From Pseudomonas chlororaphis subsp. chlororaphis (GTDB lineage: Bacteria > Pseudomonadota > Gammaproteobacteria > Pseudomonadales > Pseudomonadaceae), in contig NZ_CP027712.1 of the NCBI RefSeq assembly GCF_003945765.1, positions 4,588,001-4,652,000 of the forward strand: DNA of 64,000 bases, read 5' to 3'. Positions 15,941-23,966 of this stretch are shown piece after piece. The position numbers were made by a program, and so were the translations under genes. The notes under the pieces were generated by a model. That model searched no databases. It was not told the DNA's origin and saw only the letters and a program-made list of their open reading frames with translations. How positions within the stretch are numbered: the stretch's first letter is position 1; every line of letters begins with the position of its first letter.

Positions 15941-16954
15941 TCAGGCCGCGCTGGCGGCGAATTTTTCGTAGTAGAAGTTGGCCGGGGCGATGCCCTGCTC
16001 GCGAATGAACTGGCTCACCGCCTCGACCATCGGCGGCGGGCCGCACAGGTACACATCCACATCGCCGTCGTTCAGGTGCCTGGGCTCGATATGCTGGGTC
16101 ACGTAGCCCTTGAGCGGGTGGCGACTCTCGGGGTTGGCCACGCAGGCGCTGAAGCTGAAGTTGGGAATGCGCGCGGCGAAGGCTTCCAGGCGATCCATTT
16201 CCACCAGGTCGAAATCGTTGGTCACCCCGTAGATCAGGTGCAGCGGATGCTCGCTGCCCTGCTCGGCGATTTTCTCCAGCATCGCGGTGAACGGCGCCAG
16301 CCCGGTGCCGCCGGCCAGCAGCAACAGCGGCCGGCGAATATCGCGCAGGTAGAAGCTGCCCAGGGGCCCGGCCAGGCTCATGGGGTCGCCGGCTTTCGCC
16401 AGGCCGGTGAGGAAGCTGCTCATCAGGCCGCCCGGCACGTTGCGGATCAGGAAACTGACCTCGCCGTCGCGCTGCAGCGAGCTGAAGGAATAGGCGCGAG
16501 TCTGCTCGCTGCCGGGCACGCCGAGGTTGACGTATTGCCCCGGCAGAAACGCCAGCTTGCTCAGGGCCTCGCCCTTGATCGACAGGGCGATGGTGCTGTC
16601 GGACAGCTGGCGCACCGCGCTGATGGTGGCGTCGAAGGTGGCCTGGGCCGTGCGGCAAACCTGCGACGAAGCCGGCACCCGCACCACGCAGTCGCTCAAG
16701 GCGCGCATCTGGCAGGTCAGCACGAAGCCCTGCTCGGCTTCAGCCGCGGTCAGCGCATCGTCGATGTATTCCTCGCCCAGGTCGTAACGCCCGGCTTCGG
16801 CGAAACACTTGCAGGTGCCGCAGGCGCCGTCGCGGCAGTCCAAGGGGATATTGATGCCCTGGCGGTAGGCGGCATCGGCCACGGTTTCGCCGGCGTTGGC
16901 GGCGACGAAGCGGGTCACCCCGTCTTCGAAATTGAGTGCGATGTGATGAGTCAT
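15941..16954 (-). CDS. benC: Benzoate 1,2-dioxygenase reductase BenC
   Basis: 337 residues. It passes electrons from NADH through FAD and a plant-type 2Fe-2S cluster to BenAB. The N-terminal ferredoxin domain has CRDGACGTCKC...C (residues about 40-80, four Cys), followed by a ferredoxin-NADP reductase-type domain with RAYSFSS (FAD), GGTGLAPFTAML (NADH) and the C-terminal YCGPPPM-like LCGPPPMVEAV. The ATG at 16954 starts in the 10-base gap after the benB stop; an in-frame ATG at 16981 would overlap benB. Part of the benABC dioxygenase operon. Confidence 0.95.
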   Translation of the reverse strand: MTHHIALNFEDGVTRFVAANAGETVADAAYRQGINIPLDCRDGACGTCKCFAEAGRYDLGEEYIDDALTAAEAEQGFVLTCQMRALSDCVVRVPASSQVCRTAQATFDATISAVRQLSDSTIALSIKGEALSKLAFLPGQYVNLGVPGSEQTRAYSFSSLQRDGEVSFLIRNVPGGLMSSFLTGLAKAGDPMSLAGPLGSFYLRDIRRPLLLLAGGTGLAPFTAMLEKIAEQGSEHPLHLIYGVTNDFDLVEMDRLEAFAARIPNFSFSACVANPESRHPLKGYVTQHIEPRHLNDGDVDVYLCGPPPMVEAVSQFIREQGIAPANFYYEKFAASAA

Positions 16955-16964
16955 GGCGGTCGCC

Positions 16965-17453
16965 TCAGAGGTGGTAGACATCGACGACCTGACGAACGTA
17001 ATCGTTCTTCAGGATGACTTTCTTGGCCAGGATCCGCGGGGTCTCGCCGCGCACATCGAGGGTGTAGAAGCTGGTGCCGAAGTAGCTGTCGACGGTCTTG
17101 TAGCGAAAGCTCAGGGTGTGCCAGTTGAAGCGCACCTTGCACAGGCCGTCGGCCTGCTCCAGCAGCTCGATATTGCTCAGGTTGTGCGAGGTGCGGGTGT
17201 CGGGAATGCTCGCGCTGGAGCGCTCGGTCTTGATCCGGAACACCCGGTCTTCCAGGCCGCAGCGGCTGCCGTACCAGATCAGCGAGATTTCCCGCTGCGG
17301 GTCTTCGGTGAGTTCGTCGTTGTCGTCCCAGGACGGCATCCAGAAGGTCGCGTCGGCGGCATAGAGTTCCAGCCAGCTGTCCCAGTCCTTGTCGTCCAGG
17401 TAGCGCGCTTCGCGGTAGAGAAAATCGCGCACGGTGTCATGGGAAATGCTCAT
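16965..17453 (-). CDS. benB: Benzoate 1,2-dioxygenase small subunit BenB
   Basis: 162 residues, the usual BenB length. It begins [20 protein letters not shown] and contains DSWLELYAADATFWMPSWDD, a hallmark of ring-hydroxylating dioxygenase beta subunits (NTF2-like fold), and ends VRQVVDVYHL. It assembles with BenA as an alpha3beta3 oxygenase. The start codon overlaps the benA stop as TGATG, indicating translational coupling. Confidence 0.95.
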   Translation of the reverse strand: MSISHDTVRDFLYREARYLDDKDWDSWLELYAADATFWMPSWDDNDELTEDPQREISLIWYGSRCGLEDRVFRIKTERSSASIPDTRTSHNLSNIELLEQADGLCKVRFNWHTLSFRYKTVDSYFGTSFYTLDVRGETPRILAKKVILKNDYVRQVVDVYHL

Positions 17454-18814
17454 CACACAGCCTCCACGGCAATGGTTCGCGCAGCTTCGGCGGCCACCGC
17501 CTCGAGCATGGTTTGCTGCCAGTACTTGTGCTGCATCACGAACAGGCCTTCGTCTTCGGTGCGTACGCCGCTGAGGATCGGTTGCAGGTCGATTTCCCGG
17601 GCCGCGTCGTCCGCGCCCTCGACCCAGTGTTCGGCACCGCGGGACATGTCGTTCCAGGCGCTGTTGCAGCCCTGATAGCCCATCTGGCAGGAACGGAATT
17701 CCTCCAGGTCGTCCGGGGTGGCCATGCCGCTGACGTTGAAGAAGTCCTCGTACTGGCGGATGCGCATGGCCCGGGCTTCGTCGCTTTCGCCCCTGGGCGC
17801 GATGCAGTAGATGGTGATCTCGGTGCGGTCCACCGAGATCGGCCGGGCGATGCGGATCTGCGAGCTGAACTGGTCCATCAGGTAGACGTTGGGGTACAGG
17901 CACAGGTTGCGCGAGTTCTCGATCATCCAGTCGGCGCGGGCCTGGCCGAAGTCCCGGGCCAACTCATCGCGACGCTCGTAGAGCGGGCGATCCTCGGGGT
18001 TGGACCAGCGGGTCCAGAGCAGCATGTGGCCCTTGTCGAAGGAATAGAAACCGCCGCCCTGCTTGGCCCAGCTGCCGGCGCTCATGGTCTTGATCTCTTC
18101 ACCGGCTTCGCGCTGCTTGCGCTGGCTCTGGGTGGCCGCGTAGTTCCAGTGCACCGAGCTTACGTGGTAGCCGTCGGCACCGTTTTCCGCGGTGAGTTTC
18201 CAGTTGCCTTCGTAGATGTAGCTCGAGGAACCGCGCAGCACTTCCAGGCCGTCGGCGGACTGGTCGACGATCATGTCGATGATCTTCGCCGACTCGCCCA
18301 GGTGCTCCACCAGGGGCAACACGTCGGGGTTGAGACTGCCGAACAGGAAGCCGCGATAGGACTCGAAGCGCGCGACCCTGGTCAGGTCGTGGGAACCTTC
18401 GCAGTTGAAGCTCGACGGGTAGCCCGCGGCGGCCGGGTCCTTGACCTTGAGCAGCTTGCCGGAGTTGTTGAAGGTCCAGCCGTGGAACGGGCAGGTGTAG
18501 GACGACTTGTTGCCGGTCTTGTGCCGGCAGAGCATGGCGCCGCGGTGGCTGCAGGCATTGAGGAAGGCATTGAGTTCGCCGTCCTTGTTGCGCGCGATGA
18601 ACACCGACTGCCGGCCCATGGTGGTGGTGTAGTAGTCGTTGTTGTTGGGGATCTGGCTCTCGTGGGCGAGGTACAGCCAGTTGCCCTCGAAGATGTGCTG
18701 CATTTCCAGGTCGAACAGCCGGGGGTCGGTGAACATCTCCCGCTTGCAGCGGTAGACGCCCCGGTCACGGTCTTCTTCAAGCAGGGAGTGAAGGTATTCG
18801 GGTCGCAGGGTCAT
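17453..18814 (-). CDS. benA: Benzoate 1,2-dioxygenase large subunit BenA
   Basis: 453 residues from the ATG at 18814, which has GGAG upstream. The Rieske centre ligands are Cys88, His90, Cys108 and His111 ([11 protein letters not shown]...CPFHGW). The mononuclear iron site is indicated by [20 protein letters not shown] with the two His and, downstream, the Asp of the 2-His-1-carboxylate triad. It dihydroxylates benzoate at C1 and C2. It is the first gene of the ben operon, driven from a promoter carrying two BenR-type boxes at 18879-18914. Confidence 0.95.
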   Translation of the reverse strand: MTLRPEYLHSLLEEDRDRGVYRCKREMFTDPRLFDLEMQHIFEGNWLYLAHESQIPNNNDYYTTTMGRQSVFIARNKDGELNAFLNACSHRGAMLCRHKTGNKSSYTCPFHGWTFNNSGKLLKVKDPAAAGYPSSFNCEGSHDLTRVARFESYRGFLFGSLNPDVLPLVEHLGESAKIIDMIVDQSADGLEVLRGSSSYIYEGNWKLTAENGADGYHVSSVHWNYAATQSQRKQREAGEEIKTMSAGSWAKQGGGFYSFDKGHMLLWTRWSNPEDRPLYERRDELARDFGQARADWMIENSRNLCLYPNVYLMDQFSSQIRIARPISVDRTEITIYCIAPRGESDEARAMRIRQYEDFFNVSGMATPDDLEEFRSCQMGYQGCNSAWNDMSRGAEHWVEGADDAAREIDLQPILSGVRTEDEGLFVMQHKYWQQTMLEAVAAEAARTIAVEAV

Positions 18815-18878
18815 GGCCGCCGCCTCCATTGTTTTTATTCAGGCAAGGCTCATGCTAGGGCGGGGTACGCGGGGGCAA
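18815..18878 (-). promoter_or_regulatory. benA core promoter and leader
   Basis: Between the proximal BenR box and benA, on the minus strand, lies a C-rich spacer of 21 bases followed by TAGCAT (18857-18852), a plausible -10 element. The equivalent spot upstream of benF has TAGCCT 22 bases past its box. The proximal box would overlap or abut the -35 region, as in XylS-dependent Pm-type promoters. Confidence 0.55.
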
Positions 18879-18914
18879 TATCCGTTGCGTGCAGACCACT
18901 ATCCGTTTTCTGCA
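18879..18914 (-). promoter_or_regulatory. Tandem BenR/XylS-type operator upstream of benA
   Basis: On the minus strand two direct repeats fit the XylS-family consensus TGCA-N6-GGNTA exactly: TGCAGAAAACGGATA (18914-18900, distal) and TGCACGCAACGGATA (18893-18879, proximal). Their starts are 21 bp apart, two helical turns, as for XylS at Pm. This is the expected site for BenR, encoded next door. Confidence 0.85.
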
Positions 18915-18940
18915 GAGTTTTGTAGGGCAAGTCCTACAGC

Positions 18941-19094
18941 CGTAGCCGCTGCCGAGGCTGCGACCGGGTTGGGCGGCATTCCGACGTAGCGGCCGCCACT
19001 CGGGCCTCGCCTGTTTATCCAGGACGATCGCGGTTTCAGGTTTTGCGACTGCTACGCAGCCGATCGCAACCTCGCAGGCTCGGCAGCGGCTACG
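18941..19094. repeat. Inverted pair of a second palindromic repeat family
   Basis: CGTAGCCGCTGCCGAGGCTG (18941-18960) faces its near-complement ending CTCGGCAGCGGCTACG (19079-19094), about 110 bases apart. The sequence differs from the GTAGGAGCGAGG REP class and looks like another intergenic palindrome family of fluorescent pseudomonads. It fills the space between the benA operator and the 3' end of benR. Confidence 0.65.
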
Positions 19095-19128
19095 AGGAAT
19101 CGGGGATGACGCGGCGGGCACGGCTTCT

Positions 19129-19221
19129 GTAGGAGCGAAGCTTGCTCGCGAGGGCGTCGGATCAGACGCCTGCGCGTCGTTCGCCATCGCCGGCAATCGA
19201 ACGTCGACCGGCCGCTCCTAC
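19129..19221. repeat. Degenerate REP doublet downstream of benR
   Basis: The left arm GTAGGAGCGAAGCTTGCTCG (19129-19148) and a diverged right arm ending CCGGCCGCTCCTAC (19208-19221) are inverted. They match the REP class at 14905 with several changes and sit just past the benR stop. Confidence 0.7.
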
Positions 19222-19236
19222 AGAAGCATGGGCGGG

Positions 19237-20193
19237 TCAATGCCGGCGTCTGAGGGTGTCGGAAGGCAGTTCGCCGAACTGTTTGCGGTAGCTTTCCGAG
19301 AAGCGTCCCAGGTGCAAGAAACCGAAGTCCATGGCCAGTTCGGTGATGTTGCGCACGTTGCAGCCGGGGTCGCGCAGGCAGGCGTGGATCCGCTCGAGTT
19401 TCTTCTGGCGGATGTAGCGCATGGGCGTGGTGCGGGCATTGCGCTCGAACAGCGCATACAGCGAACGCAGGCTCATCTGCGCCTGTTGCGCCAGCTCTTC
19501 GCAGCCGATGTCCTGCTTGAGGTTGCGCTCGATGTAGTCGGCGATGGCCTCGAAGGTCGCCGACGACGAGCCCAGGCCCACCCGCCGGATGTTGGTCTTC
19601 ATCAGGCTGAGCATCTTGCTCGCGACGATCTGCGCGTAATGCTCCTGCACCCGGGGGATGCATTCGGCGGCTTCGGCTTCGCGGCAGACCACGTTCAGCA
19701 GGTTGATAAAACCTTCCAGCTCATCCAGCTGGTAGCGGTTGCCCACAAAACGCACGCCCTGCCCCGGATACAGCCAGCGCTGCTCATCGCACACCGACTC
19801 CAGCAGGCGGGTGGGCACCTTGATGATGAGTTTCTCGCAATCGTCGGAGTAGGTCAGGTCCACCGGATCGTCAGGGTTGATCAGCAGCAACTCGCCGGGG
19901 GCGAAGTAATGCTCCTGGCGATGGCCGCGCCACAGGCAGTGGCCGCGCAGCAACACTTGCAGGTGGTAGATGGTTTCCAGCGCCGGCGAGGTGACGCGCA
20001 CGCTGCCGCCGTAACTGATCGAGCACAGGTCGAGGCTGGCGAACTGCCGATGATTGAGGCTGGCCTGGGGGCTGCCGGCCTTGGGCAAACGGATGCAGTG
20101 GCTGCCCACATGCTGGTTGACATAGCCGGACACAGCGTAGGGATCGGCCTGGGCGAATACCCGGCTGCGCTCACTCAACAGATGGGTTTCCAT
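19237..20193 (-). CDS. benR: AraC/XylS-family activator BenR
   Basis: 318 residues from the ATG at 20193 (METHLLSERSRVFAQADPYA). The C-terminal 100 residues contain two helix-turn-helix motifs of the AraC family (CEELAQQAQMSLRSLYALFE; NVRNITELAMDFGFLHLGRF with the conserved GF...F-S). The N-terminal domain would bind benzoate. BenR activates benABCD and, in P. putida, also represses other aromatic pathways; here boxes at benA and benF are obvious targets. It lies between catA and the ben operon in the same orientation, separated from catA by a terminator. Confidence 0.93.
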   Translation of the reverse strand: METHLLSERSRVFAQADPYAVSGYVNQHVGSHCIRLPKAGSPQASLNHRQFASLDLCSISYGGSVRVTSPALETIYHLQVLLRGHCLWRGHRQEHYFAPGELLLINPDDPVDLTYSDDCEKLIIKVPTRLLESVCDEQRWLYPGQGVRFVGNRYQLDELEGFINLLNVVCREAEAAECIPRVQEHYAQIVASKMLSLMKTNIRRVGLGSSSATFEAIADYIERNLKQDIGCEELAQQAQMSLRSLYALFERNARTTPMRYIRQKKLERIHACLRDPGCNVRNITELAMDFGFLHLGRFSESYRKQFGELPSDTLRRRH

Positions 20194-20304
20194 AAGCGGG
20201 TCACTCCCCGTTTTTGTTATTGGGACTGTTATTGCCGGGCGGTGATCGTTCGCCACCGCTGGCCCATCACGCAAGACTTCGACCACGGCTCACAACGGCA
20301 AAAA

Positions 20305-20332
20305 CCACGGGATCACTCACGTTATCCCGTGG
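20305..20332 (-). terminator. Intrinsic terminator after catA
   Basis: CCACGGGAT and ATCCCGTGG form a 9-bp stem with a 10-base loop. On the minus strand it is followed by TTTTTG, so it stops the catBCA transcript 25 bases past the catA stop and isolates benR. Confidence 0.85.
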
Positions 20333-20357
20333 CCCCGAATCGGGATCTGCCGCGCTG

Positions 20358-21287
20358 TCAGTCCTCCAGCGCTCGCACCCGCTCCGGGCGTTGCTGCTCC
20401 TCGGGCTGGGCCGACGACTGCAGGGTGAAGTCGAAGTCGATCTCGGCGAAACGCCCGCTGACCCCGTATTGCGCCGCACGCTGCTGATCGTCGCTGAAGG
20501 TGATCTTGGCGATCAGTTCGTCACGGGTGGCGTAGGCGAAATCGTCGTGCAGGTATTCGTCGCCATCGAGGTTGATCTGGGTGGTCAGGTGACGGTGGTC
20601 ATCGGCCGAGATGAAGAAGTGGATATGCGCCGGACGCTGGCCGTGGCGGCCCAACTGGTCGAGCAACTGCTGGGTCGGACCGTCCGGTGGGCAGCCGTAG
20701 CCCGACGGCACGATGCTGCGAAAACGGTAGCGGCCTTCGGCATCGGTGACGATGCGCCGACGCAGGTTGAACTCGGACTGGGTGGTGTCGAAGTAGGAAT
20801 AGGTGCCGCCGGTGTTGGCGTGCCAGACATCGACAATGGCCCCGGCCAGCGGTTCGCCGGCGGTGTTGCGCACCTGGCCCTGCATGAACAGCACCACGCC
20901 CGGATCGACGCCATCGTCGAGGCGCGCTTCACCCTGGCTCAGCGGCGCGCCAGCCACGTACAGCGGGCCTTCGATGGTGCGCGGGGTGCCGCCGGTCTTG
21001 CCGGCCTGTTCGTCGGCGGCGTCCATCAGCAGGTCCAGGTAGTGCTCCAGGCCCAGGCCGGCCGCCAGCAGTCCGGCCTCCTGGCGCGCGCCGAGCACGT
21101 TGAGGTAGTTGACCGCCTTCCAGAACTCTTCCGGGGTCACGTCGAGGTCTTCGATGATGTTCACCGTGTCACGCAGGATGCGGTACACCAGGGCCTTGGT
21201 GCGTGGGTTGCCCTGGTCGTTGAGCTGGCCGCTGACTTCTTCGAGAAATTTCTGGGCGCTGGCAGTGTGGGAAATTCGGACGTTCAT
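20358..21287 (-). CDS. catA: Catechol 1,2-dioxygenase CatA
   Basis: 309 residues. This intradiol dioxygenase cleaves catechol to cis,cis-muconate using Fe(III). The four iron ligands are visible: Tyr163 (GTYSYFD), Tyr197 (PSGYGCPPDG), His221 and His223 (RPAHIHFF). The N-terminal helical dimerisation region is of normal length. It is the third gene of catBCA, 41 bases after catC. Confidence 0.96.
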   Translation of the reverse strand: MNVRISHTASAQKFLEEVSGQLNDQGNPRTKALVYRILRDTVNIIEDLDVTPEEFWKAVNYLNVLGARQEAGLLAAGLGLEHYLDLLMDAADEQAGKTGGTPRTIEGPLYVAGAPLSQGEARLDDGVDPGVVLFMQGQVRNTAGEPLAGAIVDVWHANTGGTYSYFDTTQSEFNLRRRIVTDAEGRYRFRSIVPSGYGCPPDGPTQQLLDQLGRHGQRPAHIHFFISADDHRHLTTQINLDGDEYLHDDFAYATRDELIAKITFSDDQQRAAQYGVSGRFAEIDFDFTLQSSAQPEEQQRPERVRALED

Positions 21288-21328
21288 GGTTATTCCTCAT
21301 CTTGTATTTATTAGAGTGTGGAGCGGGC

Positions 21329-21619
21329 TCAGCGGTCGTCCGCATGAATGGACGAAGGATGCCTGCACAGCGCGTTCACTTCGATAGCCATGTACGGGTA
21401 CAGCGGCAGTTGCATCAGCAGGTCGTGCAGTTCCTGCACGCTGTCGACGTCGAACACGCTGTAGTTGGCATACAGGCCGGCGATGCGCCACAGGTGCCGC
21501 CACTTGCCCTGCTCCTGCAGGCGCTGGGCCAGGGCCTTTTCGTCGGCCTTGAGCTGGGCGGCGCGCTCGGGGTTCATGTCGACCGGCAGGTTCACGGTCA
21601 TTTTGACGTGGAACAGCAT
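21329..21619 (-). CDS. catC: Muconolactone delta-isomerase CatC
   Basis: 96 residues, the exact family size. MLFHVKMTVNLPVDMNPERA, the KADEKALAQRLQEQGKWRHL helix and YANYSVFDVDSVQELHDLLM are diagnostic. It isomerises muconolactone to beta-ketoadipate enol-lactone as a homodecamer. It is 32 bases after catB and 41 before catA, so co-transcribed; AAGGAGAG lies upstream of the start. Confidence 0.96.
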   Translation of the reverse strand: MLFHVKMTVNLPVDMNPERAAQLKADEKALAQRLQEQGKWRHLWRIAGLYANYSVFDVDSVQELHDLLMQLPLYPYMAIEVNALCRHPSSIHADDR

Positions 21620-21651
21620 GGTGCTCTCCTTAAGACGTGATGAATGGCAGT

Positions 21652-22779
21652 TCAGGCTTGGTCGCGGCGGAAGAACGCCAGGCGCTCCTCGTCCAGGCTC
21701 AGGCCGAGGCCCGGCGCCCGGGATACGTGCAGCTGGAAATCGCGGTACAGCGGCGGCTCGGCGAGGATGTCCTCAGTCAGCAGCAGCGGGCCGAACAGTT
21801 CGGTGTCCCAGCTCAAGGTATTGAGGGTCAGGAAGGCATGGGCCGACGCCAGGGTGCCGATACCGCCTTCGAGCATGGTGCCGCCGTACAGGCCGATGCC
21901 CGCCGCCTCGGCGATCGCCGCGGTGCGCAGTACCGCGCGCGGGCCGCCGTTCTTGGCGATCTTCAGGGCGAACACCGAGGCCGCGCCTTCGCGGGCCAGG
22001 TTGAAGGCGTCCTCCACACACTCGATGGATTCGTCGGCCATGATCGGCGCCGGGCTGATGGCGTTCAGGCGCACCATGCCGGCGCGGTTGTTGCGCGAGA
22101 TAGGCTGTTCGATCAGGTCGATGCCGTTGCCGCCCAGCACTCGGCAGGCACGCACCGCCACCGCTTCGTCCCAGGCCTGGTTGACGTCGACCCGCACGCT
22201 GGCGCGATCGCCCAGGGCCTTCTTGATCGCGATCACGTGGGCCAGGTCGCGGTCCACCTCGCCGGCGCCGATCTTCAGCTTGAAGATGCGGTGGCGGCGC
22301 AGGTCGAGCATCTTTTGCGCTTCGGCAATGTCCTTGGCGGTGTCGCCGCTGGCCAGGGTCCAGGCCACCGGCAAGGCGTCGCGCACCCGGCCGCCGAGCA
22401 GTTCGCTGACCGGCAACCCCAGGCGTTTGCCCTGGGCGTCGAGCAAGGCGCTTTCGATGCCGGATTTGGCGAAGGTGTTGCCGCGGATACTGCGCTCCAG
22501 GCGCTGCATGGCGGCATTGATATTGGCGCCGTCCTGGCCGAGCAGCAGCGGCGTGAAGAAGCGGTCGATATTGGTCTTGATGCTGTCCGGGCTTTCATTG
22601 CCATAGGCCAGGCCGCCGATGGTGGTGGCCTCGCCCAGGCCTTCGATGCCGTCGGCGCAGCGCAGGCGGATCAGCACCAGGGTCTGGTTCTGCATGGTGT
22701 GCATCGCCAGCTTGTGCGGGCGGATGGTGGGCAGATCGACAATGATCGTTTCGATCGATTCAATGGCACTTGAAAGCAT
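21652..22779 (-). CDS. catB: Muconate cycloisomerase CatB
   Basis: 375 residues from the ATG at 22779 (MLSSAIESIETIIVDLPTIR), which gives the family length; in-frame ATGs at 22785 and 22791 are alternatives, and the frame beyond is upstream sequence. An enolase-superfamily member converting cis,cis-muconate to muconolactone. The KLKIGAG motif holds the catalytic Lys pair, and metal ligands appear in VRVDVNQAWD, LIEQPI and MADESIE. First gene of catBCA, divergent from catR, with a CatR-type site between them. Confidence 0.95.
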   Translation of the reverse strand: MLSSAIESIETIIVDLPTIRPHKLAMHTMQNQTLVLIRLRCADGIEGLGEATTIGGLAYGNESPDSIKTNIDRFFTPLLLGQDGANINAAMQRLERSIRGNTFAKSGIESALLDAQGKRLGLPVSELLGGRVRDALPVAWTLASGDTAKDIAEAQKMLDLRRHRIFKLKIGAGEVDRDLAHVIAIKKALGDRASVRVDVNQAWDEAVAVRACRVLGGNGIDLIEQPISRNNRAGMVRLNAISPAPIMADESIECVEDAFNLAREGAASVFALKIAKNGGPRAVLRTAAIAEAAGIGLYGGTMLEGGIGTLASAHAFLTLNTLSWDTELFGPLLLTEDILAEPPLYRDFQLHVSRAPGLGLSLDEERLAFFRRDQA

Positions 22780-22865
22780 TTCCATACCCATCAGGTTCTT
22801 GAAGTTATGGAACCGATTCTCGTACGGCTTTTTCCAGGGTTCCAATATAGAATTGGTCTGGCTCG

Positions 22866-22880
22866 ATACCTTGAAGGTAT
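22866..22880. promoter_or_regulatory. LysR-type (CatR) operator between catB and catR
   Basis: ATACCTTGAAGGTAT is a perfect inverted repeat (ATACC-N5-GGTAT) fitting the LysR ATAC-N7-GTAT recognition pattern. It lies 24 bases before the catR start and about 87 before catB, where CatR would bind with muconate to activate catB and repress itself. Confidence 0.75.
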
Positions 22881-22904
22881 CCAACCTTTGCCCGCGGAGG
22901 CCTT

Positions 22905-23798
22905 ATGGAACTGCGTCATCTGCGTTACTTCCAGGTGCTGGGCCAGACCCTCAACTTCACCAAGGCCGCCGAGCGCCTGCACATCGCCCAGCCGCCCCTG
23001 AGCCGGCAGATCCAGCAACTGGAAGAGGAACTCGGGGTGTTGCTGCTGGAGCGCGGCCGGCCGTTGCGCCTGACCGAAGCCGGGCGCTTTTTCTATGAGC
23101 ATTCCAGCGTGCTGCTGGAGCAACTGGCCAAGGTCTGCGACAACACCCGGCGCATCGGCCACGGCGAAAAGACCTGGCTCGGCATCGGCTTTGCCCCCTC
23201 GACCCTGTACGGCCTGCTGCCGGAACTGATCCGCCGCCTGCGCAGCCACGAGACCCTGGCCCTGGAACTCGGGCTGTCGGAAATGACCACCCTGCAGCAG
23301 GTGGAAGCGCTCAAGGCCGGGCGCATCGATATCGGCTTCGGGCGGATCCGCATCGACGACCCGGCCATCGTGCAGAAGGTGCAGACCGAGGATCGCCTGG
23401 TGGCCGCCCTGCCCGCCGGCCATCCGCTGATCGGCCAGCCGGTGAGCCTCGCGCAACTGGCCGACGAGCCATTCGTGCTCTACCCCGGCAACCCGCGCCC
23501 GAGCTACGCCGACCATGTGATCGCGCTGTTCAACACCCACGGCCTGAACATCCGCATCGTGCAGTGGACCAACGAACTGCAGACCGCCATCGGCCTGGTG
23601 GGCGCCGGCATCGGCATCACCCTGGTGCCGGCCTCGGTGCAATTGCTGCACCGCGACGACATCGGCTTCAGCCCACTGCTGGAAGCCAACGCCACCTCGC
23701 CGATCATCATCAGCCGGCGGGTCGGCGATGTGTCGGCGGGGCTCAGCCACTGCTTGCGGATGATTGACGAACTGCGCGCCGAACACCCCGACGCCTGA
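22905..23798 (+). CDS. catR: LysR-family activator CatR
   Basis: 297 residues; GGAGG lies 8 bases upstream of the ATG. MELRHLRYFQVLGQTLNFTK and AERLHIAQPPLSRQIQQLEE are the CatR/CatM/BenM-type DNA-binding domain, followed by a substrate-binding domain with GFAPSTLYGLLPELIRRLRS. CatR senses cis,cis-muconate and activates catBCA. It is divergent from catB in the classical arrangement. Confidence 0.93.
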   Translation: MELRHLRYFQVLGQTLNFTKAAERLHIAQPPLSRQIQQLEEELGVLLLERGRPLRLTEAGRFFYEHSSVLLEQLAKVCDNTRRIGHGEKTWLGIGFAPSTLYGLLPELIRRLRSHETLALELGLSEMTTLQQVEALKAGRIDIGFGRIRIDDPAIVQKVQTEDRLVAALPAGHPLIGQPVSLAQLADEPFVLYPGNPRPSYADHVIALFNTHGLNIRIVQWTNELQTAIGLVGAGIGITLVPASVQLLHRDDIGFSPLLEANATSPIIISRRVGDVSAGLSHCLRMIDELRAEHPDA

Positions 23799-23859
23799 CC
23801 CCTCGCGCGTAGCCAACTCGCGGTTGCGCCCACCTCCCCTTATGGCAAAAAAGCGCACC

Positions 23860-23895
23860 TGCAGAAAAGGGATACAGGTCTGCACGCAGCGGATA
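23860..23895 (+). promoter_or_regulatory. Tandem BenR/XylS-type operator upstream of benF
   Basis: TGCAGAAAAGGGATA (23860-23874) and TGCACGCAGCGGATA (23881-23895) are two perfect TGCA-N6-GGNTA boxes whose starts are 21 bp apart. The cassette is nearly the same as that of benA: distal core GAAAA, proximal core CGCA, and a similar 6-base spacer ending GGTC. TAGCCT at 23918-23923 is a plausible -10. This places the porin gene under BenR. Confidence 0.85.
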
Positions 23896-23966
23896 GTGCC
23901 CGCCCCACACCCGCCCCTAGCCTGCGCGGCAGTGAACTGCTTTCCATAACAATAAGAGTAAAAGCA

